Shown: positions 9,151 to 17,203 of the stretch, piece by piece
Layout of the letters: every line of letters begins with the position of its first letter
Numbering within the stretch: the first letter of the stretch is position 1
NCBI GenBank assembly: GCA_001430745.1
Contig: KQ481938.1
Coordinates: 516,836-534,038, forward strand
DNA: 17,203 nucleotides
From: Auxenochlorella pyrenoidosa
Taxonomy: Eukaryota; Chlorophyta; Trebouxiophyceae; Chlorellales; Chlorellaceae
Direction: 5' to 3'
Notes under the pieces: generated by a model
Told to the model about the DNA's origin: nothing
Databases searched by the model: none
Seen by the model: only the letters and a program-made list of their open reading frames with translations
Translations under genes and position numbers: made by a program

Positions 9151-11667
9151 ATGGAGGCCGTGCAGGGCGGCCCTGGCGCTGGTCCTGTGGTGCTGGTGTC
9201 CGCGTGCAAGGGCGAGGCACGCAGCCTGCGGGCCGGCTACAAGGCGCTGGCGCAGCACCTCAAGGCGGCACGCTGCGATGTGCGCCGGCTCGAGGGCGCC
9301 AGCATCACGCCTGCAGCACTGGAGGGCGCCACCATCCTGGTGTTGGGCGGGCCCACCCAACCCTTCACTGCGACTGAGCTGGACTGCCTGCGTGCCTACC
9401 TGCGTGGTGGGGGCAGCCTGCTGGTGCTCGGTAGTGCTCGAGGCGAGGGCGCCGGCGCCCCCGGCAGCAGCAGCAACGGCGCCGGCCTGGCGGGAGCAGG
9501 CCCTGCCCCTGCGGGACCAGGCACCAACATCAACTGCCTGCTGGAGGAGTGCGGCATGATCCTGGCCTCAGACTGCGTCATCCAGACTGCATTTGCCAGG
9601 TGGGTGCTCATGGGGTGCACCACATGCCTCCAGGTGGGATAGCCTGCTGCATGCATCCGGCATGTCAAGCGAGCAAGCAGAGCTTGACTACACTAGCATC
9701 CTCACAAGATCTGGCTGGACCTCCCCACCATCCACTCACCTTGGCCCGCCCTGCAGGTACACCCACCCCAAGCAAGTTCTGGTCACCGATGGCATGCTGT
9801 CCCCCAACCTGGCCGCATACTGCACCAGCAACAGCGGGCAGTCGGCGCGGCGGGGCGGCGGCACTGGCACAAGCGGCGCACCGCGCAGCACCGACGAGAA
9901 TGGCCGCCCGCTGGCGTCGTTTGTCTTCCCGCATGGCGTCACGCTGGCAGTGCAGGCTCCGGCGGTGGCCTTCCTCTCCAGCGGCCAGATGGCGCACCCC
10001 TACAACATGGCAATAGGTGGGGCAGGCCGGGCCTACGTGTACAGCCGCACTGGGCAGGGCAGGAGAGCAGAGACCTGGCAGCCACGATGCGGCGGCCCAG
10101 GTGTGCTGCCGCTGCCTGTCAGAGGGTCGCAGCCTGTAACATCCCTCCCTCCTCCCCCCCGCGGCAGGCGGCGCCTGGTGGCAGGAGGGCGGCGGCCGGC
10201 TGGCAGTGCTGGGCTCAGCTGCCATGTTTGATGACGAGTGGCTTGGCAAGGAGGACAACACAGGTGGGGCGCCGCGGGCACCGCAGCTGCCCTCCCGCCA
10301 GCATCCGTGGCAGCAACCCGGCCATGCCGAGGCACAGCCCCTGCACTGCTGTGCTTGCGGGTGCAGACCTTGTCGGTGCGTGGTGCACGATTGGGCGAGC
10401 GGCAGGGTTTGGGCTGCCCATGGCTTGCGGGCGCTGCTGCCAGCGACAGCAGAGAGGCTGGCGAACGAGCGCTGGCGGCCAACCTTTGCCCTGCGCCTGC
10501 TGCAGGGGTGCTCGACTTCCTTGTGGGCTGGATGCTGGGGGACCCGGCCTGCAGGCTGTCAGCCAAAAATGTGGCAGAGGCGGAGATCGTGGACCCGCGC
10601 CCCGTGACGCACATTGCGGAGCTGGCAGCACAGCCGCGCGTGTGCCTGCAGGCGTGTTGGGGCCCTGAGGGCGACGTGGGGTAGGCACAATGCAAACCGC
10701 TGCTGCCGGGCCGGTCCTGCAGCAGGCCTCCCTGGCTGGTCAGAATCCACCACATCCACCAAGCCCGGGCAGGCTGCCTCCAGCCTGCTGACTTGGCCTT
10801 GTGCCTAGCTGACGTGGATGTGTCTGCCGTTGCTGCAGGAGCATGGGGACCTGCCGCGTGACATCACGCGCCTCTTTGCCGACTCGCTCTTTAAGCTGGA
10901 CATGTCGTTTGTGCCCCAGGTAAACGGGGGTAGGCAGGGCAGCCCCTGATGTCGCTGCCCTGCGGGGAGCAAGTGCAGCAAACCTCACTTTGCGAGCGTG
11001 CATGGCAGGCAGGTGGCGGCCTCTGCTTTAGTGCTACCTGTGTATCCAACCAACTTGCCTGTGCTGCAGGTTGCGGCGCTGCGGCGGTCGCTGGGCGCGG
11101 AGGGCGCGCTGAAGCGCGGCTGCCACCTGCCGCTCTGGCGGCCGCCGCTCGAGGTGCCCTTCCCGCTGCTGCAGCCCGCCGTCTTCCCGCCCGCCTTTGT
11201 GGAGCCGCCCCCGCCTGCGCTGGAGCTGTTCGACCTGGACGAGGAGTTTGCGGGGCCCCTGGTGAGCAGGGTGGGGCTGGCGAGAGGAATCGCATGTCAG
11301 GGCACAGAGGGACAACTGTGCAGGCTGCCAGGCAGCTAACTGCGGAGCACATTGCATGTGCGCAGCCTGGGCAGCACAGCCGTTGAGTTCTTCATTCTGG
11401 CGCGCCCTCACTGCGCCTCGCCCACACCCCGCCTGCGTCCAGGACAAGCTCAACCAGATCACTGCGGCATTCCTGACGGCGCCCCGGGGAGCGCAGCGGC
11501 TGGAGGACTACATTGGCGATTGTGCAGCCCTGCTGGGCCTGCGCAGCAGCGGCGGCACGGCGGCAGCGCGTGGCGGCGGCACCAGCGCAGCTCGGGCGCG
11601 GGAGCAGCTGGCAGAGGTGCTCGAGGCGGTGGTGCAGTGCAAGATGGATTATGCCGGCTGTGCATGA
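9151..11667 (+). CDS. IFT52: Intraflagellar transport protein IFT52
   Basis: IFT52 is a core subunit of the IFT-B1 complex, which carries cargo along the axoneme. Seven exons (9151-9599, 9757-10016, 10168-10263, 10506-10651, 10839-10919, 11070-11261, 11443-11667) close in phase to 482 residues; family members are about 430-455. The N-terminal GIFT domain shows ACKGEARSLRAGYKALAQHL, ILVLGGPTQPFTATELD, YLRGGGSLLVLG, GTNINCLLEECGMI, YTHPKQVLVTDGML, FVFPHGVTLAVQ, VAFLSSGQMAHPYN and RLAVLGSAAMFDDEWL. The central and C-terminal part has LQPAVFPPAFVEPPPPALEL followed by FDLDEEF, the most diagnostic stretch, then the helical tail that binds IFT46/IFT88-type partners. Extra length comes from Gly/Ala/Ser loops after LLVLG and after AAYCTSN. 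The intron after 10651 has a GC donor (CAG|GCGTGT). The frame is open upstream of 9151, but homology starts there. Confidence 0.95.
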
Positions 11668-11942
11668 CTGCAGCGCAGCTGCTGGCAGACCCCCTTTTCA
11701 AAGTACGTTGCTACATCTGTGCTGCTCCTTCTCCCGGCTTCCAGCTGCTCGAATTGTTTGTTCTACTTGCAAGCCTCTATGCAGTGATCGTTTACTTCCT
11801 CTGCAATGATTACAGCTGCGACATTCGACTTCCACTCATGCAACACTTGAGCTGCGTGGCAGGGGGCAATGGGACGCGGCGGCGCAGAGGCCCGCTTAGT
11901 GGCGCGAGAGGTGCCTCTGGCCGCGCTGGTGCGGGCGCCCGC
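11668..11942. other. Convergent 3' spacer between IFT52 and PIG-C
   Basis: This 275-base spacer between two facing stop codons must hold both 3' UTRs. It contains TGTAA on the minus strand only (11814-11810). For IFT52 only variants such as TGCAA are present. A copy of the PIG-C stop region lies at 11890-11915. Confidence 0.6.
11810..11814 (-). terminator. Candidate TGTAA polyadenylation signal of PIG-C
   Basis: The plus strand reads TTACA, giving TGTAA on the minus strand about 130 bases after the PIG-C stop codon, which is the expected orientation and distance for a green-algal poly(A) signal. Confidence 0.6.
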
Positions 11943-11962
11943 TCAGTGGCGCGAGAGGTGCC
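11890..11962 (-). repeat. Direct repeat duplicating the PIG-C C-terminus and stop
   Basis: A 26-base sequence at 11937-11962 recurs at 11890-11915 with one mismatch, 47 bases apart. The coding copy reads RHLSRH then TGA. The downstream copy reads RHLSRH then TAA in its own frame. The single mismatch falls in the stop codon itself. The period is not a multiple of three, so the second copy is out of frame with the gene. Confidence 0.85.
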
Positions 11963-13594
11963 GCGTAACAGCGCTGGACAGGCGGGGCACTGCCTCATCC
12001 CAGGGGCCGTTGATGGCTGCCTTGAACTTGTGGATGCGCACCAGCCACATGGGGCACAGGAAGGTGACGAACAGGAGGGCGCAGACGAAGGCAGAGGTCA
12101 GGAGCGGCGAGAGCGGCGCCAGCAGCGCCGCAGCGGCGGCGGCCAGGGCGGCGGTGAGTGCGAGGTGCGCGGCGGGCGAGGCGGCCGCCACCTGGCGCCG
12201 GCAGTACGGCCCCAGTATGTACAGCTCCAGAGACAGCAGCAGCTGCGGGCATGCAGCAGGGGGGGGCATGCAAGTGGCGTTATAAACCGCCACGCAAGGA
12301 GAGTTTGGCGATCAGCAGGGTACGTGCGCCCCGCCCCGGCAACAGCCGTCCTGCCGTCCCGGCCGTGCAAACACCGTGGAGGGCAAGCCTGGCCGCTGCA
12401 CTTCATGACGCTAACCATGGCCCAGGGCCACCTTGCCCCTGACCCACCCTACCTGAGCGTACACAGCCTCGGGGCTGCCCAGCCGGCTGGCCACGAGCAC
12501 GCTGCCGCACACGGCGCAGCCCAGCGCCAGCGAGCCGCTCAGCTGGGAGGTCAGCCCCGCGGAGAAGTGATAGTCATGGAGGTACAGGTGCGCCAGCAGC
12601 AGCAGGCAGACGCAGGCGATGATGCTGTCGGAGCTGACGGTCTCGGTCAGCGTGCCCAGCAGGGGGGACAGCAGCGCGGTGGCCGCGGCCAGCGCCGCCA
12701 GGCTGGACGCGCCGTCGGCAACGCGGGGCCACCAGCCGGCGGCGGCTGAGGGGCTGCAGGAGGCGCCTCCGGGGTCGGGCGGATCTGGCTGCTGGTGGCA
12801 GTGTTGGTCGTTGTGTTGGGTCTGCCGCTTCGGCGGCGAGCCTCCCACGCCTCCGTTTTCCGCTGCTACAGCTGCTGCCTGTGGGAAGCTGCGCCGGCGG
12901 CTGGCAGGCGAGGCGGGCACCCCGGGCCGGGTGCTGCCCACCCAGGCGCCTTCCTGGCCTGCAGCTGCTGCCTTTCCGGCCGCCCAAAGCGCGCTGCCCA
13001 GGTACAGCAGCGAGCCCAGCAGCATAAGGAGGGCGTCAGCCAGCAGCAGCTGGCGCGGCGTGATGCTGCCCTGCAGGACGGGGGCGCACTCGGGTGTTTG
13101 CTGGACAATGGTTGTTCAGCAGACGTGCTGCAAAACACAGCGGCGTGCCAGCAGGGTTATGCCGCCTAGAGGACGTGCTTTCGGGGGGGGCCACAGGAGG
13201 GAGGGGCCAGCCTGTGCCTGGCCAGGCCAGCAGCCCGCATGCCGACTCTGCATCAAGCGGGCGCTGCATGCCATTGGTGTGGCTCCTGCCACACTGATAT
13301 TCCCTCGAAGCTTCGCTCCCTCACCCTGTACACGTGGTGCGAGGCGGCGCCTACAGCGGCAACTGTCGCCAGCTGTTGGTCAACCACCAGGCTTGACCAC
13401 ACGACAGTGGCATAGTCGCGCTGCGGCACCGTGGCGTTGACCACAAGCTCTGCCAGGAAGTCCTCGCTGGTGTGGGCATCGCCGTAGCCCTCCTGGCGCG
13501 CCCACAGCACCTTGCGCCAGGGCTGGCGGTGCAGCGGCAGGGCGGTGGCGGTGGTGGCGCCGCTTGTGTCTTGGAGCGCACGCTGCTGCCGCAT
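11943..13594 (-). CDS. PIGC: GPI-GlcNAc transferase subunit PIG-C
   Basis: PIG-C (yeast Gpi2) is a multispanning ER membrane subunit of the complex that transfers GlcNAc from UDP-GlcNAc to phosphatidylinositol, the first step of GPI-anchor synthesis. Three exons (13594-13325, 13070-12453, 12242-11943) join in phase 0 to give 395 residues, against about 297 in human. Family landmarks are WRKVLWARQEGYGDAHTSED with FLAELVVNA near residue 26, the membrane segment LLLADALLMLLGSLLYLGSA, SPLLGTLTETVSSDSI, LLLLAHLYLHDYHF, LVASRLGSPEAVYAQLLL, LELYILGPY, and the hallmark end CPMWLVRIHKFKAAINGPWD. The extra length is a Pro/Ser/Gln-rich loop of about 90 residues before the SPLLGTLTETV segment. The last codons and stop lie in a direct repeat. 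It is divergent to exportin-4, with 299 bases between start codons. Confidence 0.94.
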
Positions 13595-13893
13595 AGCTGC
13601 TGGCGATCAGGGAAGGTCTTTCATGGGAGCAGAGGGTTGGCAACGGCAAACACGCAGGGAGAGAACGGGTCTGGTGGCGCAGTTCAATTGGGAGGCAGAG
13701 GTAGGCCGGCGATACAATGTATAATCGGTCCAATTGTTTGTACCGTTGAGCAGGCATGCGATCGCCCACTAGGGCGGTGCTGGACAAATGGTGCAAATTG
13801 GGACGGCACGGCATGCCCCGTGTGGTCTCTCTGCTTGCATTGCATTGCTCTCTTGCAGCGTGGTTGCAGTGGTTGGAGCGGAGGTCAGGCGCG
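13595..13893. promoter_or_regulatory. Divergent promoter region, PIG-C (-) and XPO4 (+)
   Basis: The spacer is 299 bases between divergent ATGs. It holds CCAAT on the plus strand at 13730-13734 and on the minus strand at 13691-13687 and 13801-13797. Two CAATTG palindromes (13685-13690, 13731-13736) bracket an AT-rich GTATAATC (about 13719-13726), notable against the GC-rich background. Bidirectional initiation is inferred from spacing and motif orientation. Confidence 0.55.
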
Positions 13894-16800
13894 ATGGACG
13901 CCTCTGTGCTGCAGGCCTTCTCAGAGGCCTGCGCTAGCCTGCACGTGAGCTGCAGACTACGTCTGAAAACCACTGTGGTAGCTCTTTGAAAGCCAGCACC
14001 GCTGCCGACGACTTGCACCGCTCCAGCAGGGCGGGTTGCCGCCGGCCGCCACTGCCGCCGCTGCCTCCCCCCTGCGTTGCCTTACTGTTCCCAGTGCCCT
14101 GTGCTGGCCCTGCGCTGCCCATGTGTTGTCGCAGAACCCGGCCACCAGGGCGCAGGCCGAGGCGGCTCTGCTTGACTTCCGGCGCACTGCCGGCGTGGAA
14201 GCGTGCGTGGCCATCCTGCAACAGTCGGCCGACGAAGCTGTGCAGTTCCAGGTGGGTTGGCTGGTGGCGGTGCCAGCGCTGGTTGGGTCGTCTGTCACCT
14301 CACCGACGTCCATGTGGACGCTGTGATTGCAGCACCTTGGCTGGTTGCATGCCCTTGTTCACAACCCTGGAGGCGCCTGCCTGCTGATGGAGAAAGCTGC
14401 CCACTGCGAGGGGCTGTGCACCGCGGTGCGCTGCTGCTGCAGGCCCAACATGCCGCCCCCGAGCCGCCGCGCTCTGGGGTCCCCCGCTGCAGGCTGTGCT
14501 GGCGCTGCGTGAAGTGGTTCTGGGCCGGTGGGCGGTGGTGGGGCCCCAGGCCCGGCAGGCCACCCTCCAATTCCTGCTGCACACCGCGCTCGCGCAGCTA
14601 GCAGCCGACCCTCGGCGCCTGCTGAGGACGCAGGTGGGGTGCGGGGGGGGAGGCTGCGCTCCCTCGCTGGATGGGCAGCGTGCGCGCTGGCGGGGCACGG
14701 TCGCACTTGCAGGGCTGGAGGCGAGCTGCAGCGGCAAAGTGGCTCCTTCTGCGATGCCTGGCCACAGCACGCCTTGGAACGCCGGCAAGTTCGTGTTTTT
14801 CCGTTTACTCTACCCCCCCGCAGGTGCATGCCACGGCAGCCGCCATCATCAAGCGCGGCTGGCTGGACACGTCCCCTGAGGAACGCGGGGCGCAGCTGAC
14901 GGGCATCCACGCGCAAGCCAGCCAGCTGGGGACCGCAGCGGCGCGGCGCGCGGGGCTGGAGCTGCTGACAGCGGTGGTTGAAGAGTTCTCGCCCCACACC
15001 GCCTCGCCGATGGGGCTGAGCTGGTGCGTGGCAGGCGCGCCCAGCGCATGCATGCCGGGGCAGGGGCCAGGAGTTGCGGCTGCTAGCGGCGGCGCAGCGA
15101 GGCTCGAGCCCTACCTGTCATGGGGGCCCAAGCCGGCAGGTGCAGCTTGGCTGCCGGCCTGAACGAGTCGCCTGGGTGCTGCATCCGTGCATTTTGACCG
15201 GCGGTCAAGTCGCACTTGCTGTGCGCCTCGCAAGCCCTGGATGGCACCTCCAGCTCCAGATCTGCCACAGATTTTGTTTTTAATTTTTTTTCCGCCATCC
15301 ATGCCATCCATTCATTCCCATCCCCGCTCACCTCCCCGCTGCGCAGGGAGCTGCATGAGCAGTGCCGGCAGTCGCTGGAGGAGGGCTATCTGCACGGCCT
15401 GCTGCTGCATGCACTGGCCTCTGCCAGGGAGGCTGCGCCCGCCGCAGCCGCCGGGGGCGACGGCGCGGGCGTGTGCCTCGCCGCGCTGCGCCTGCTGTCG
15501 GCCATCTTCGGCTGGTCGTTCAGCAAGGGTGAGGGCGGGCGGGGCGGGGCGCAAGAGCGGGCCCGGCGCTGTCGTCTGCCACGGCGGCTGCGTTCCTCCT
15601 GCCCCGCAGCTGCCCCACAGATGCTCGTCACTGCTGCCACTCGCTGCAGCCGGTGGCAGCGGCGTCTGGCGCCTGCTGGACTCAGGACGGCCGGCGGCAG
15701 AGGCAGCCAGCCTGCGGCCCCCTGCAGCCTGGGCCGAGGCTCTGCTGCCGCCCGATGGCTGGGCATGGCTGGCGCAGCTTGCGCACGCAGTGTGGTGAGG
15801 GGCCGAGACCCAGGCCATTGAGCTCCTGCTGTGCACGGTCCCTGCCTGATGGTGCCACATGGCACAGCCAAGGGAGGCTAGCATGTGCTGCCTACCGTTA
15901 CAAGGCAGCCGCGCACATCTTTTCATTCTGGCTGAGCCAGACCCCAGGCGCACCCTGCTCCTCCTCCTGTCCTTGTTTTCCGCCCCCCCTGTGCAGCCAG
16001 CCGCAGGCGGCAGAGACGCCGCTGTCCTCCACAGTGCTGCGGGTCGTGGAGCAGCTGTGCGGCTTGAACGGCGAGGTGTTTGGGCCGCCCGACGCGGCCG
16101 GCGGCCGGGCGGCGCTCGGCCTGGCGCCGCAGGTGGGCGCACAGTGACAATCGGTGCCAAAACAGCTTTGTTTGACAACTTGACAATGAAGCATCCTTGG
16201 TTCACAGAGCGCTCCGCTGACCACGCCATCAGTTCTTGCCGGTTGTGTCACTTCGTGGGGGCTGACGGGCGCGCCCCCTGCCTGCCTGCAGGCCTCGCCG
16301 CGGGCGGCGCATCTGGTGGGCATGCTGCACCTGCTGCTGCCTTGGCTGACCCCGGCCGCTGCTGCTGTGGATGCCGCCCGCTGGTCGGCCGCCCACCCGC
16401 CTCACAGCGGCGGCGAGGAGCGGCTGCTGTCCGCCTGCCGCGCGCTGCTGGCGGCGGCCGCGGTGCACCGCGCCGCGGGCTTTGAGGCCGCCTCTGCTGG
16501 CCTGGGGCTGGGCGCCGGGAGCGGCGGCGTGCTGGGCCTGCTGTCTGAGCTGACCACGGCGCTGCTGGCGGCCTCAGCGGGCGCAGCAGGCGGCGCTGCG
16601 GACCCAGACTCCTGGGACGCACAGGGAGGGGAGCTGCTGTTGGAAGCTTGGGTGGAGCTGGTGGCAGACCCATGCCGCGGGCCGCTGGGGTCCTCCCATG
16701 CGGCTGTGCAGGTGGGGGGAGCATGGCTGGGGCGGGGCGGCGAGGCGGGGTGCATGATTCAGGGATGGAGCAGGGCTGACCCTGCGTCACGGCAGGCTCG

Positions 16801-17203
16801 AGGTGCAACACGGCCGGCATGCCGCCCGGCACGCTCAGCAATGTGTGCATGCGTCCTCAGATGGTGTGTTGCTGCCCTGGTGCCTGCTGCCTGCCCGCGG
16901 CGGCTGCCTGCAGGCGGCGGCTGCCGTGTTTGCGGCCGTCACGGAAAAGGGTCTGAAGCAGGCGGCAGCCGAGGCGCTGGAGGACGATGGTGAGCCCGGG
17001 CCCCTGCTTGCCGACTCATCATCCATGGACCACGAGCGCCGGCCGACCAGTTCAGCATGGTCGCTGGGCCCTGCTGCCTGCCCTGTGGAGCTTGAAGCAA
17101 CCCGGGGGAGCAGAGAGCACGGCCGATGCACTCTGACCTCCATGCAGTGGCGCATCGCATGTCTGCTGAAGTCCTTGTGCCCACCCCCACCCCCCCACCC
17201 AAC
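13894..17203 (+). CDS. XPO4: Exportin-4 (importin-beta family), 3' partial
   Basis: Exportin-4 is a RanGTP-dependent nuclear transport receptor; animal XPO4 exports eIF5A and Smad3. Modelled exons are 13894-13944, 14135-14251, 14493-14633, 14824-15023, 15347-15528, 15650-15794, 15997-16132, 16292-16711 and 16914-16989. All keep phase and give about 489 codons, the N-terminal ~40% of a protein of about 1,150 residues. Recognisable parts are the first HEAT repeat (NPATRAQAEAALLDFRRTAG), VQFQAVLALREVVLGRW, TAAAIIKRGWLDTSPEERG, TAVVEEFSPHTASPMGLSWE with LHEQC, LRLLSAIFGWSF, VVEQLCGLNGEVFGPPD and ELLLEAWVELVADP. They match exportin-4 in order, notably the GLS(M/W)E(F/L)H region. The last exon may continue past 16989, because the frame stays open to the window end, but a GTGAGC donor sits there. 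The ATG at 13894 fits the family N-terminus; in-frame ATGs at 13756 and 13813 would add 46 or 27 residues. Confidence 0.9.

Noticed and set aside
8863..9360. Longer version of the small minus-strand ORF, reaching 9360
   Set aside because: It would overlap IFT52 exon 1 antisense and has only one clear ATG, at 8862, near the membrane span. The upstream part looks like random GC-rich translation.
11352..12749. 465-codon plus-strand ORF, the longest in the window
   Set aside because: It is antisense to PIG-C and overlaps the last IFT52 exon. Its translation is Gly/Arg/Gln-rich low complexity without any family motif, as expected opposite GC-rich coding sequence.
16861..16913. Earlier start of the last XPO4 exon at 16861 after CTCAG
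   Set aside because: That acceptor would need a preceding phase-1 exon, while the previous exon ends in phase 0 at 16711. The acceptor at 16913 keeps frame and continues the alignment with AVFAAV.
1..17203. tRNA, rRNA, transposase or viral genes
   Set aside because: I looked for cloverleaf-like stretches, transposase and reverse-transcriptase motifs and terminal inverted repeats while reading both strands and saw none; a tRNAscan or RepeatMasker run would settle this.

Overview
The window looks like nuclear DNA of a GC-rich unicellular green alga, most likely a trebouxiophyte of the Chlorella type. The evidence is small exons separated by 100-500 bp introns, GTG(A/G)G-type donors, C-rich tracts before acceptors, alanine/glycine-rich insertions in otherwise conserved proteins, and TGTAA (the green-algal polyadenylation signal) downstream of some genes. 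Species cannot be named from the sequence alone. All exon models are manual: each junction was chosen so that splice sites, reading phase and family alignment agree, and in five of the seven models (four recognised families and the glycine-rich protein) the phases close over the whole model within the window.

Layout: (1) 74-3510 (+), 3' part of an SPFH/band-7 gene of the plant hypersensitive-induced-reaction (HIR) type with an unusual Pro/Ala-rich tail. (2) 4016-5556 (+), a five-exon gene for a 181-residue charged and Gly/Tyr/Gln-rich protein. (3) 8665-6138 (-), nucleus-encoded organellar RsmH/MraW 16S rRNA m4C methyltransferase, five exons. (4) 8862-8665 (-), a 65-codon single-membrane-span ORF whose TGA overlaps the RsmH ATG by one base (TGATG). 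(5) 9151-11667 (+), IFT52, seven exons. (6) 13594-11943 (-), PIG-C of GPI-anchor synthesis, three exons. (7) 13894-window end (+), the N-terminal ~490 codons of exportin-4.

The genes belong to unrelated housekeeping pathways: membrane scaffolds, organelle ribosome modification, intraflagellar transport, GPI anchors and nuclear transport. They are packed tightly. Two head-to-head pairs share spacers of under 300 bp containing CCAAT boxes, and two convergent pairs share 3' spacers of 275 and 581 bp.

The most interesting signals are the possible nuclear dicistron upstream of RsmH, a four-copy 33-34 bp tandem duplication of a splice-donor region in RsmH, a duplicated stop-codon region in PIG-C, and the high share of GC-AG introns (4 of 32 modelled).
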